The notes: generated by a model from the sequence alone, not told the origin. A DNA stretch of 32,051 nucleotides from Planctomycetota bacterium (GCA_028280485.1 JANQLS010000122.1:1-32051); one strand, 5' to 3'; shown: positions 23,589 through 31,757, counted from the first letter of the stretch. Translations and numbers: made by a program.

Positions 23589-25028
23589 ATGACCCATATC
23601 CGATTTTCTAAGTCTTCGAGTCCGAAGACCTATTTTTCTGTAGGGGCCGGTTTGTTTTTTCAATTCGGTCTCTCTTTTCTCTGTTTTCAGCTTTCATTGG
23701 GGGCTGATGATAAATTTTCCATGATCGTTTCAGATTCATCTCGAGATCGAGTGATTCATTTGATTGATGAAGATGCTTCAGGAACCATTGAAGCTGATCG
23801 TGAAGGAGAATTTTTTGTTTTTTACGACGACAGTTCGGAGGGACCTGATCTCTCTACCCCAAGTGCGTTGTTGGCTTATGGAGAGAGCGTCTTAGTTTTA
23901 GACGGCGGGACGTTAGATTCTCTTCTACTACTTCAGGATCGCGATGGCGATGGTTCCGCTAACGGGGTGGGGGAGTGGAATGTGTTTTACGACGATAGTT
24001 CCGTGGGGCCGAACCTCAACACACCCAATTCATTGGTTCGACGGGGTGACGCAGAAATTCTTATCGCCGACGATGGAGGAAGCCAAGCCCTCATTCTGGC
24101 TCTTAAAGATGAGAATGGCGATGGTCAAGCTCTCGGCGACGATGAGTTTCGTGTTCTCTACGACTCCAATACTTTTCCTGAATCTACCGCCCAACTTACC
24201 GATCCAGAGGCGATGGCTCTAGGTCCGGATGGCGCCTTGTACGTAACGGATGCTTCTCGGGGAGCGGTCTACCGGCTTGTGGATCTCGATCAGAGTGGAG
24301 ATTATTCAAGTACTGAAGAGATCACTCTATTTTATTCGAGCGAAGGTGAGAAACTCTTAGCTGATCCCGAGGGCTTGACGATCGATTCGAACGGATATCT
24401 GTACGTCACCGACGAGGATAGTGGATTAATATTAAAGCTTAAAGATCTCGATGGAGATCATCAGGCCAAGGGAGAGATTGAAGTTCAGATCTTTATCGAT
24501 AGCTCCGCACCATTCGGATTAAAAGACACGAACGATCTCACCGTTATGACCGATGGTTCCTTGATTGTTCTCGATGGTTCGAGGGATCAGATTTTTCATG
24601 TGAGTGACCACGATCAGGATGGCCTCGCCTTAAGTGAGGGAGAAGTGAAGCCATGGCTTCGCGATAAAGATAAATTGGTCGGTACGCCATCGAGTGTGAT
24701 CGTCAGGGGGAATCTTATTGAAGATCAGAAGGTCGTTTTTATTCGAGGGGATTTCGATTCAAATGGCCAGGTCGACAGTACCGATGCTTTGGCTATTTTA
24801 GATTACCTCTTTTTGGGGAACTTTCAGGCAAGTTGCTTGGACTCGGGAGATGCGGATGATGATGGTCGATTGCGAATCACGGATCCCATCGTGATTTTGA
24901 CACACCTTTTTATCACAGCAGAGCCATTGCCTTCCCCTTTTACGCAAGCGGGTGAAGATCCCACTGAAGATTCCTTGGATTGTCAGGAAAGCTTTGTGTC
25001 AAATCAGGTCGCTGTCCCAGAGGAATAG
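23589..25028 (+). CDS. Secreted six-repeat acidic-loop protein with dockerin-like tail
   Basis: A signal peptide (residues 1-39, cleavage likely after SLGA) leads to a region of about 330 residues. It has six evenly spaced acidic loops at about 60, 117, 174, 232, 286 and 340, for example DRDGDGSANG, DENGDGQALG and DHDQDGLALS. Their spacing of 54-58 residues and the interleaved motifs ALGPDGALYVTDASRGAVYR and GYLYVTDEDSG suggest a six-bladed NHL-like propeller with a calcium-type loop in each blade. The tail has two dockerin-like repeats, DFDSNGQVDSTDALAILDYLF (388-408) and DADDDGRLRITDPIVILTHL (421-440), with two cysteines. It is probably an extracellular calcium-binding protein. The ligand is unknown. 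GAGGAG lies 7 bases before the ATG. Confidence 0.8.
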   Translation: MTHIRFSKSSSPKTYFSVGAGLFFQFGLSFLCFQLSLGADDKFSMIVSDSSRDRVIHLIDEDASGTIEADREGEFFVFYDDSSEGPDLSTPSALLAYGESVLVLDGGTLDSLLLLQDRDGDGSANGVGEWNVFYDDSSVGPNLNTPNSLVRRGDAEILIADDGGSQALILALKDENGDGQALGDDEFRVLYDSNTFPESTAQLTDPEAMALGPDGALYVTDASRGAVYRLVDLDQSGDYSSTEEITLFYSSEGEKLLADPEGLTIDSNGYLYVTDEDSGLILKLKDLDGDHQAKGEIEVQIFIDSSAPFGLKDTNDLTVMTDGSLIVLDGSRDQIFHVSDHDQDGLALSEGEVKPWLRDKDKLVGTPSSVIVRGNLIEDQKVVFIRGDFDSNGQVDSTDALAILDYLFLGNFQASCLDSGDADDDGRLRITDPIVILTHLFITAEPLPSPFTQAGEDPTEDSLDCQESFVSNQVAVPEE

Positions 25029-25216
25029 TGAAAAGACTCCTCCAGGGGCTTCACAGCAGACCTCTCGCCTTGTCTCATTCCTATCTCTGTTTCCTACCTT
25101 GTTCGGTTCTAACAGTCATTGGATCGTTAGTAATCCTGCCACTTAACCCTTCCAACAATCCTCCAATCACGTTCTGATTTGTGGATGTGCCCTGGAGGGA
25201 ATTGTAACTCTACGAA

Positions 25217-25290
25217 GAAGCTTGCTCACCAAGCCGGCGAGCTTCAATAAAAAGAGCTCCTGTTGGATTCAACAGGAGCTCTTTCTTGTT
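25217..25290. terminator. Bidirectional hairpin between convergent genes
   Basis: A 15-base perfect stem AAAGAGCTCCTGTTG/CAACAGGAGCTCTTT (25251-25265 and 25270-25284) with a GATT loop. It is preceded by a second stem GAAGCTTGC/GCGAGCTTC (25217-25225 and 25237-25245). T-rich bases lie on both sides. It sits between the ends of the secreted protein gene and rpoN and fits a shared terminator, while its sequence belongs to the repeat family below. Confidence 0.7.
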
Positions 25291-25303
25291 TTCGACATTT
25301 AAT

Positions 25304-25369
25304 GTTCCTGTTTAATCGACAAGAACTCAATGCTCTAATTAGTTTCTGTTTAATTAAGAGGAACTAATT
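25304..25369. repeat. Two AGTTCCTG-type mini-palindromes at the rpoN 3' end
   Basis: GTTCCTGT/ACAAGAAC (25304-25326) and AGTTTCTGTTTAATTAA with GAGGAACT (25338-25369). The second overlaps the rpoN stop codon (TTA at 25368-25370 on the plus strand). They match the arms of the hairpin at 29842-29898. Confidence 0.65.
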
Positions 25370-26774
25370 AATATTCTCTTCGTAACCGAGAAGGAGGAAT
25401 GTTCTCTTGATCTCGATACTTCGTTACCGTTCGACGAGCGATCTCTAAGCCTTCTTCGCGAAGTTTCTTGGCGATCGCGGTGTCTGACAATGGTTTGCTC
25501 TTGTCTTCGTTGTCGATGAGTTCGGCAATTCGACGGTAGATGTTTCTTCGAGATTCTAACTCGCCATCTTCTCGTTCAACTCCGCCTGTAAAGAAGTAGC
25601 GCATTTCATAGAGGCCGTGTGGAGTTTGAATGTACTTTCCTTTAATTGCACGGCTGATCGTTGAGATGTGGACTCCTACTCGATCAGCGATCGATTGCAT
25701 TTTCATGGCTTTCAATTTTTTCGGGCCATGCTTCATGAAATCGCGTTGATACTCGACGATACTGTAAGTGATGTCCCTAAGAGTTTCTCGGCGTTGTTGG
25801 ATCGCCTGGATCAACCATTGGGCAGAATCGATTTTCTTTCTCAGGAAATCGGAGATTTGTTTTTTGCCGCGAGATTGCTTGAGTAAATCTTTACAAGTAT
25901 CGCTAACTCGAATATCAGGGATGTTCGAATCTTGGATCTTAACTTTAAGGTGATCATCATCGAGTTCGATCACAACGTCGGGACGAACAAACTGCGTATG
26001 AGAGGTCGCGAAGCTTCTTCCCGGATTGGGTTCTAAAGACGCGATCAGCTCTAAGGCTTCTTTGATGTCTTCAACCGACTTCCCTAAGTCGCGGGCGATT
26101 TTAGGGATCTTATTCTTTTCCAAGTCATCCACATGATGAGTGAGGATGGCCGTTTCGAGTGGATACTCTTGAGGATCTCGTTCTAATTGTAAGAGTAAAC
26201 ATTCTTGTAAATTTTCAGCTCCGACTCCGGCAGGGTCTAATGAGCGAATCAATTGCAAGGTTCGATCAAAATCACCCAAAGAATATTTATCTTTGATGCT
26301 TTCCTTTAATTCATCCACAGAGTGGAGAAGGTATCCCCGGTCGTCGATGTTATTGATGATAAACTCTCCAATTTCATCGAAAGGAATTGGTAGATCTAAG
26401 ATGTGGAGTTGTTGAGTGAGATGATCTCGAATGCTTTGCTGAGAACCTTCGATATTTTGTAAGGCTTCTTGCTTATCGAAATCGGAATCCGACGATCGCT
26501 TCGTTCGAATTTCACTGTACTTAAGTGGAGGGAGATCATGAAAGCTATTTAATTTAGCGATCATGTCTGTTTCTTCAGGGGGACCGATCTGTTCGGCGAT
26601 AGGGGTAGCTTCGCCAAAACTTTCGGCGATCTCCAGAGCAGGATTTTCCATGAACTCTTTTTCAATTCTCGCTTCAAGTTCCTGTCCTGTTAATAGGAGG
26701 ATGTCCATCGAAAGGATCATCTGAGGAGCAAGAATTTGTTGCTGCTGGAGACTTTGAACGATTTCTATTTTCAT
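25368..26774 (-). CDS. rpoN: RNA polymerase sigma-54 factor RpoN
   Basis: Sigma-54 directs RNA polymerase to -24/-12 promoters that need an AAA+ activator. All three regions are present in 468 residues: a Gln-rich activator-binding region I (QSLQQQQILAPQMILSMDIL and ENPALEI), an acidic linker, and the core-binding region (GYLLHSVDEL, LDPAGVGAENLQECLLLQL, LEPNPGRSF). A helix-turn-helix follows (MQSIADRVGVHISTISRAIK), then the RpoN box ARRTVTKYRDQENIPPSRLR (446-465). The ATG at 26774 follows GAGAGGG by 4 bases. The usual neighbours lptB, hpf and PTS genes are absent. Upstream lie a hairpin cluster and then a two-gene anti-sigma switch on the same strand. No bacterial enhancer-binding protein gene is in the window. 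Confidence 0.97.
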   Translation of the reverse strand: MKIEIVQSLQQQQILAPQMILSMDILLLTGQELEARIEKEFMENPALEIAESFGEATPIAEQIGPPEETDMIAKLNSFHDLPPLKYSEIRTKRSSDSDFDKQEALQNIEGSQQSIRDHLTQQLHILDLPIPFDEIGEFIINNIDDRGYLLHSVDELKESIKDKYSLGDFDRTLQLIRSLDPAGVGAENLQECLLLQLERDPQEYPLETAILTHHVDDLEKNKIPKIARDLGKSVEDIKEALELIASLEPNPGRSFATSHTQFVRPDVVIELDDDHLKVKIQDSNIPDIRVSDTCKDLLKQSRGKKQISDFLRKKIDSAQWLIQAIQQRRETLRDITYSIVEYQRDFMKHGPKKLKAMKMQSIADRVGVHISTISRAIKGKYIQTPHGLYEMRYFFTGGVEREDGELESRRNIYRRIAELIDNEDKSKPLSDTAIAKKLREEGLEIARRTVTKYRDQENIPPSRLRREY

Positions 26775-26796
26775 TTTCCCTCTCTAAATCTTTTTA

Positions 26797-26911
26797 TTGA
26801 AAGCAACTCCTACGGAGCTTTTTTCAATTTGAGTGGCGATTCATAACCGCCTTGCTTCGCTTCGAGAAGCTCTGAAGCTTTGGCTTCAAACGGGGTTGAA
26901 TTCAACTCCGT
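26797..26911. repeat. Cluster of five hairpins just upstream of rpoN
   Basis: In order: TTGAA..CTCC-TAC-GGAG..TTCAA (26797-26827), GGCG/CGCC (26835-26851), GCTTC/GAAGC (26854-26870), TGAAGC-TTTG-GCTTCA (26873-26888), and a 22-base near-palindrome centred on TTGAATTCAA (26890-26911, one mismatch pair). The first shares its plan with the hairpins at 9442-9473 and 29842-29898. It begins 23 bases before the rpoN start codon, in the position of its mRNA leader. The rest of 26912-27300 shows no gene. Confidence 0.65.
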
Positions 26912-27300
26912 TCCATTCCTGAAGTACGAGGAATTTAGCCAACTCAGGTGACCCATCCATCTAGAGCTCTATCGTGGTTGAACTTTATCCATTCAGTTCA
27001 GTTCGCTCATTTGAAGATTAAGATGGTCCGAAAATAGCGTCAAATCGTTCTCGGTTGATTTAATGAGGGTTAAATTGGTAAATCCTTAAATTAGAAAGGC
27101 TCTCTGTCTTTTTTCGCTTAGAAAAAGAACTTAAGTAAAATTATTCCGAAAAAGTACTGGCTCTGATCGCGGACCTTAGAAAGGAGAGTCCTCTCATTTT
27201 TGGATACCTTTGTTCAGAATGTTCTCTTCGATCCATTTTGAAGGGAGGTGAAAAAATCTGAGAACGAGTTGACAGGTTTGAACTTTTTATATTCAGCATA

Positions 27301-27352
27301 AAAAAAGCACCGAGATACGCTTGTTGGATGCGAGTATCTCGGTGCTTTTTTT
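27301..27352. terminator. Bidirectional intrinsic terminator after the STAS gene
   Basis: GCACCGAGATAC (27307-27318) pairs with GTATCTCGGTGC (27334-27345). Six or more A come before and seven T follow. It is suited to end the minus-strand kinase-STAS operon about 100 bases after its stop. Confidence 0.9.
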
Positions 27353-27423
27353 GGACTTCACGAAAGAATTTCAGTTCTTAGGGATCGATCCAAAGTGAGT
27401 AGGTTATTTTTTCTTAGGTATAA

Positions 27424-27456
27424 TGAGTTCTTGTTGAATAAATAGAAACTAATTAA
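27424..27456. repeat. Degenerate AGTTCCTG-type palindrome overlapping the STAS stop codon
   Basis: GAGTTCTTGTTGAAT and AGAAACTAATTAA are an imperfect copy of the 29842-29898 arms. The stop codon of the STAS gene (27449-27451) lies inside the right arm, as happens at the rpoN end. Confidence 0.55.
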
Positions 27457-27799
27457 CCAGTGCTAAAAAGGCTTCTTCTGGAGTGGAAGCGATAGGAAAG
27501 ATGTGGAACACACCGAGGAGATCGAAAATTTCTTTGACCTCAGCACTCGGTCGGATCAGTGCGATGTTTCCATCGTTTTCTTGGCACACTCCTAGGGCGC
27601 CGATAAATACACCGGCGCCGGCACTAGAGACATACTTGAGTCGGTTTAAATCGACCATGAGTCTATGTTGACCCTGTAGACTGAGATCTTCGAATAAAGT
27701 CTCTAAATCTTCAAAGGTGTGAGCATCGAGATAGCCTTCGAGTTCGATAAGGATCACGTCTTGACGACTACTATCTACGTTGATGTTTAAACCACTCAT
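27449..27799 (-). CDS. STAS-domain anti-sigma factor antagonist (SpoIIAA/RsbV-like)
   Basis: A 116-residue single STAS domain. Phosphorylation-controlled members bind an RsbW/SpoIIAB-like kinase and so release its partner. It shows VILIELEGYLDAHTFEDLETL, the hydrophobic strand HRLMVDLNRLKYV and the loop SSAGAGVFIGAL, with serines 58 and 59 at the phosphorylation site. The canonical antagonists read D-S-S-G-x-G here. This one has V in place of D but keeps the serines, so regulation by phosphorylation remains likely. It follows the kinase gene by 36 bases on the same strand and forms a two-gene partner-switch module with it, closed by the terminator at 27301-27352. Confidence 0.92.
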   Translation of the reverse strand: MSGLNINVDSSRQDVILIELEGYLDAHTFEDLETLFEDLSLQGQHRLMVDLNRLKYVSSAGAGVFIGALGVCQENDGNIALIRPSAEVKEIFDLLGVFHIFPIASTPEEAFLALVN

Positions 27800-27835
27800 G
27801 AGTCTAAAATCTCTAATCTTAAAGTTTCGATGCTC

Positions 27836-28276
27836 TCAGTAGTATTGAGGCAACTTGATGTATTTAACTAACGTGAGAATATTCTCACCCTGGCCCGTTC
27901 TATCGTATTGGACTTCATCCATGATTTTTTGAATTAATTTCAATCCGTAGCCGCGCTTGGACAGGGTAACCTGATTCATTTCTGATCGGCTGAGGAGGGG
28001 GGGATTGAATGCTAATCCATGATCACGAAGTTCAACTCGGATGTTATCTTCGCCGACTTCGATCTGGAGTTGAAAGGTGCTACCTTCATAGTTTTTTGAA
28101 GGATAGGCATGCTCGATGATGTTTGCAGCAGCTTCATCGATTGCCAAGATAACCTGATGGCATATTTTCGCCTCGAGGTCATGAGGGCGAAGAATGCCCT
28201 GGCAAAACTCTCTCAATTCTCCTAAGCGCCATGATTTGGCTGGGAGTTCGAGTGTATGAATCTGTAGAAAACTCAT
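27836..28276 (-). CDS. RsbW/SpoIIAB-like serine kinase (anti-sigma-type)
   Basis: A 146-residue GHKL ATPase of the HATPase_c_2 type. The N box is AIDEAAANIIEHAY (Glu48, Asn52), the G1 box is LRDHGLAFNP (Asp85), and the G2 box is KRGYGLKLIQ (108-115). Such kinases phosphorylate a STAS antagonist and hold a target when the antagonist is phosphorylated. The target is classically a sigma-70-family factor but can be another protein. No such sigma gene is adjacent; the nearest regulator is rpoN, whose factor is not a known partner of this class. The STAS gene follows 36 bases on. The 535-base region upstream is otherwise empty of genes. Confidence 0.92.
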   Translation of the reverse strand: MSFLQIHTLELPAKSWRLGELREFCQGILRPHDLEAKICHQVILAIDEAAANIIEHAYPSKNYEGSTFQLQIEVGEDNIRVELRDHGLAFNPPLLSRSEMNQVTLSKRGYGLKLIQKIMDEVQYDRTGQGENILTLVKYIKLPQYY

Positions 28277-28811
28277 CAGTTAGCAGTCTTGTCGTTCTAC
28301 TTTTAGAACTGAGGTATTCACCCTACGAGTTACGGAGAACTTTCCCTGAATTGAGGCAGGGAATGAAGAAAACGTTCTTCAATTCTCAATGTTGATCAAA
28401 TCAATCCCAAAGCCAGTCTGAGTTGAGCATCGATGAAAGGTCTATGAGGGTAAACTGAAGTTTTACCTAACACTTAGACAATCGAGTCCAGCTGTCTATG
28501 GATGACCTAGCGGGGAAGAATAGCATCGTGGGAAACAATCGACGAGGAGAGGGGCTCGAATTTGGATTATCGGTTAATGAAAGACTGATTCATCCTTCCT
28601 TTTCGACTAGAGTGGAAGGGAGCGTCAAGATTAAATGCAATGTTTTATAGCTCATTTTCCCCAGAGTTATTGAAATAGGGTGGGACTGAACTGAGGTAAG
28701 GTTGAATTTAAATGAACTTCGACCGAACAACCGGAACTACTTAAGCGGGTGATCGTCCCTATTCAAGCTGATTTGAAGAAGGACGATCACCTGATAGATG
28801 CTTAGATCTGT
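28277..28811. other. Intergenic region with a long hairpin
   Basis: No gene is seen. GGTGATCGTCC (about 28748-28758) pairs with GGACGATCACC (about 28781-28791), with a nested TTCAA/TTGAA inside. It lies just downstream of the stop at 28812 (minus strand), so it may act as a terminator, but no T run is present. Confidence 0.5.
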
Positions 28812-29753
28812 TTACTTCCTCACCCCTGGCCGCCAAACTACTACATCTTCTGGGGGATACTTAGCGAATACTTTATCTTTGATGACGTACCGTTTTTTAT
28901 TGACGTTTTGATGTAGGATTTTTGAATTCTTCATCACTTCCTCGGGCTTGTGTAAAACCATCACGTGTCGAAACTTGCCGTTGTCGATTGTTAGAACATC
29001 TCCAGGGAGAGCTTCTTCCCACGGAACTTTAGTTCCAAAATCATAGCTGTGAACGGCAAATCCTGAATCATTTAATATCCGGGCGGGGAGATCCCAACAT
29101 TCCCCCTTATCAACTTTTTTACCGATGTTCGCAGCAGCGAAGGTGAGCACTTTGACATTCCACATTGAGAAAAAGTTCATTTTCTGAAGGCTTTCGGCAT
29201 CGGCCTCCTTGACTAAAGATACGGGGTAAGTGCCGAGCCTTCTTCCCTTTTTAATGTGAAGAAGTTCTAAGCTTAACGAGATCTTTTTGCCCTTGGCAAG
29301 AACGGTGACTAACATAACGATCTCGAGTTTGTTCTTCTTCGTTAAGTGGGTGATGTTTTTCTTTTGTAAGACTATTTTCTTCGTTGTCTTGTCTTCATCA
29401 TCTTTTAATACGACCTCCTCGTCATATTTAAGGGGAGCGATTAAGAGCGACCTAGAAACAAACGATTGAAGTAGAAGATCCGTGACAGCCTTTTTCGTTT
29501 CACCCAAATCTTCATCTTGATCCGACGAAAGAACGGCGTAACCGATGGCAGCACCTTTTGTTTTTTTGTCGATGGTTATAGCGAGCGAGGTGAGTTTTTT
29601 GCGAACGGTAAAACTAATTTTTTTAAAGGCCTTGTCTTCTTTGTCAGAAGATTTTTCTGAGGAGAGAATGAATGAGGGGGATAAGAAATAAAGAAAAGAG
29701 AATCCAATTGCTAAAGTGAGAGTTTTGATTTGATTGCCCATAAAATGACCCAT
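28812..29753 (-). CDS. Secreted papain-fold (BBC1/NlpC-P60-like) candidate
   Basis: The 313-residue product has an N-terminal signal or anchor (about residues 10-31) and a Lys-rich middle domain. Its C-terminal 100 residues have a pattern typical of BBC1/AIM3-type cysteine-protease-fold domains: GKKVDKGECWDLPARIL with Cys219, WEEALPGDVLTIDN, FRHVMVL with His263, and ILHQNVNKKRYVI with His281. The Cys/His pair could be catalytic, but the fold also occurs in non-enzymes. The call is by motif similarity from memory. GGAGG at 7 bases before ATG 29753 fixes the start. It is not clearly linked to neighbours. Confidence 0.6.
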   Translation of the reverse strand: MGHFMGNQIKTLTLAIGFSFLYFLSPSFILSSEKSSDKEDKAFKKISFTVRKKLTSLAITIDKKTKGAAIGYAVLSSDQDEDLGETKKAVTDLLLQSFVSRSLLIAPLKYDEEVVLKDDEDKTTKKIVLQKKNITHLTKKNKLEIVMLVTVLAKGKKISLSLELLHIKKGRRLGTYPVSLVKEADAESLQKMNFFSMWNVKVLTFAAANIGKKVDKGECWDLPARILNDSGFAVHSYDFGTKVPWEEALPGDVLTIDNGKFRHVMVLHKPEEVMKNSKILHQNVNKKRYVIKDKVFAKYPPEDVVVWRPGVRK

Positions 29754-29841
29754 TTGGTGCCTCCAATAACCCTTGAGTTAACATTGCTACCATTTCGGCG
29801 CTGGTAATTTGCAGTGACGATAGCTCAATAAAAGAGATTGT

Positions 29842-29898
29842 TAATTAGTTCCTGTTGAATCCGGCTCCGTAGGAGCAAGATTCAACAGAAACTAATTA
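29842..29898. repeat. Nested hairpin of the TTGAATC/GCTCC family
   Basis: Outer arms TAATTAGTTCCTGTTGAATC (29842-29861) and its reverse complement (29879-29898, one mismatch) enclose GGCTCC/GGAGC. It is the clearest copy of the family also seen at 9442-9473, about 9600-9632 and 26797-26827. It lies 89 bases upstream of the start at 29753 (minus strand). The surrounding 29754-30247 shows no gene. Confidence 0.8.
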
Positions 29899-30247
29899 GA
29901 ATCGTCGACGAATTCGCTGGTTTCAATTGTCCTTATCGTAACTCCTATTAAAAATTAGTTCCATTTCAATTTTTAGTCTTACGGCATTGATATTTAAGTG
30001 ATGGGATAGGATTTAATGATACCAAAAAGAAGAGTGCTATCATTAATTTCATAAAGGCAAATCTTGCTTTCACTGTCTCGACGCTTTCTCCATTATTTTT
30101 CCCTCACGCTCGGAACTCGCTAAATTTCTCGGTAGTCCTATCCTGCCTAAATAGGGGGAGAGTTAGTTACCCGGCATACACTTCCCTCGCCAAGGAAAGT
30201 CATAATGTCGAAGGGGGAATTTTTTATGATCCTAAAGAAATTTGGAG

Positions 30248-30276
30248 TTTTAAAACTCACCTTGCCCAGGCAAGGT
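30248..30276. repeat. Direct repeat with CCTTGCC palindrome, copy 1
   Basis: TTTTAAAACTCACCTTGCCC plus AGGCAAGGT. A second copy at 30669-30697 has the same flank, but the palindrome centre is CA here and TG there, that is, the core is reversed. Confidence 0.75.
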
Positions 30277-30391
30277 ATGAGGGGTGATTCGATTTAGAAT
30301 GATAAAGATCTAGTTCAACACTTTTCGCAGAAGTAATTTACTGTAGGTCGTTTTAGCATTGAGTTCAAGTTGATGATAACAATCCCACCAA

Positions 30392-30483
30392 GGGCTGAAA
30401 GCCCGCAATAGCCTAGCCCAGGGCAGAGCGAAGCGTCGCCCTGGGTAAGAGATAGATTGAGAATGAGCCCTGTAAGGGCGGCA
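30392..30483. repeat. Three-hairpin dispersed-type repeat
   Basis: GGGC-TGAAA-GCCC (30392-30404), CCCAGGGC/GCCCTGGG (about 30418-30445) and GCCCT-GTA-AGGGC (30467-30479). This order of small GGGC hairpins is familiar as an intergenic repeat in planctomycetes and other phyla (from memory). It lies within the 948-base gene-free gap 29754-30701. Confidence 0.65.
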
Positions 30484-30668
30484 GTAAAACTTTAGATGGC
30501 TGGCTGTGTTTAAATACGGATTAAGTGACCGAAAGAGGGACGTGTAACTGAATTTTAAAACCACCCTGCGGGCTTGACGCCCGGTTACTCGGTACTAACC
30601 TGCCTCGCCAATTCAAGGATAGCATATCGTAATAAGCAAGTTTTAAGTATGCGCAGGGTAAAATCAAA

Positions 30669-30697
30669 CTTTAAAACTCACCTTGCCTGGGCAAGGT
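30669..30697. repeat. Direct repeat with CCTTGCC palindrome, copy 2
   Basis: CTTTAAAACTCACCTTGCCT plus GGGCAAGGT. It ends 5 bases from the stop codon of the HNH gene and could double as its 3' hairpin on the minus strand. Confidence 0.75.
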
Positions 30698-30701
30698 CAC
30701 C

Positions 30702-31733
30702 TTAATGAAATTGATCCTCGTAGAAACCGGGGAAGAACCGCTGAGCTTCATAAAGATTATGACTCTGACAAAGAGCTCTTAAGTTTTCTGGGTCATTCGA
30801 TCCTCCAAGCGCCCAGGGAATCACATGATCAATTTGAAGGTGAGTTCGTTGACAACAACGTCTCCCTGTATCGGATTGATATTCACATTGATAGTTTGCT
30901 CTTTCAAGAACGACCTCCCTCGTTTTGTCTGGAATATAACGAGATCTTTCTATTGGTTTACTTGATTTTACTTTCTTGACTGATTTTGCCTCAGGAGAGT
31001 CCTTTTTCTTCTCTTGCCGCTTTCTTCTTCGCTCAAGCTTCCTTTGAGGATCTTTTTTATCCAAAGCGAGCTCTAACGCTTTATCGATGATCTCTTCTAA
31101 ATTGCCTTGAGGGTTGTCGATTCCCAAGATTTCAGCTAAGCGCTCTATCTTCCCTTTAAATCCTTCACCCGCTGAAAACCTAAAATTATAGATCTCTTCC
31201 TGAGCGGGCTCTACGTCACTCTTCTTTTCGGGTGAAGCAATTTCCAGATCTAAAGAAAAATCCTCATTCGGATTTAATCGATTAGAAACCTTCTTTTTCA
31301 TACCTGAGTAAACAGTCTTTTTAGGATTGAGACTGACTAAATAAACTTCGACTTGTTTTTTGGATTTACCGAAACAATCTCTAATGAGTTTCTTAGCATT
31401 ATCTTCGTTTAGGTGAGGAGCGAGTTGACTGGCAACTGTCAGGGAGATCTTATTTTCACCTAGAGCCGATAGTATCTCCGGAAGCTTATTACAAACCTTA
31501 GCCACCTGTATTCTTCGATAAGTCGAACCTTCACTTAAATTCAAGTGTTGAGTGCAATAATCAAAGAGACTTTTATATCCAAGCCCTAAGTGACTCTTCC
31601 TTTTAGCCACAACGCTTAAGTGGGCAATAAATAAAGCGGTATTCTTACGTTCCTTTAAGATGAAATCTTTCAGTCTATTTTGAACTTCTTCATTTGATAG
31701 CTTTTGAATCTCGTTCCAATTAATTTCACGCAT
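30702..31733 (-). CDS. HNH endonuclease family protein
   Basis: From ATG at 31733 the product has 343 residues. An N-terminal helical domain (about 8-140: KERKNTALFIAHLSVVAKRK, LGYKSLFDYCTQHLNLSEGS, TYRRIQVAKVCNKLPEI) precedes a Lys-rich linker. The C-terminal HNH domain spans about 262-332, with CEYQ and RRCC zinc-ligand candidates, IDHVIPWALGGSNDPENLRA (His303, Asn317) and CQSHN (His325). The same two-part arrangement is common in stand-alone HNH proteins of Bdellovibrio and other groups. Targets are unknown. GAGGAGG 5 bases before 31733 makes that start better than ATG 31757. The gene looks more AT-rich than the rest of the window and lies beside a repeat-rich stretch, which suggests transfer. 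Confidence 0.88.
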   Translation of the reverse strand: MREINWNEIQKLSNEEVQNRLKDFILKERKNTALFIAHLSVVAKRKSHLGLGYKSLFDYCTQHLNLSEGSTYRRIQVAKVCNKLPEILSALGENKISLTVASQLAPHLNEDNAKKLIRDCFGKSKKQVEVYLVSLNPKKTVYSGMKKKVSNRLNPNEDFSLDLEIASPEKKSDVEPAQEEIYNFRFSAGEGFKGKIERLAEILGIDNPQGNLEEIIDKALELALDKKDPQRKLERRRKRQEKKKDSPEAKSVKKVKSSKPIERSRYIPDKTREVVLERANYQCEYQSDTGRRCCQRTHLQIDHVIPWALGGSNDPENLRALCQSHNLYEAQRFFPGFYEDQFH

Positions 31734-31757
31734 CACAACCTCCTCTTGATTGTTCAT

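Noticed and set aside
27268..27300. TTGACA word followed by TATATT as a promoter
   Set aside because: The spacing is about 13 bases rather than 16-18 and it would run straight into the terminator at 27301.
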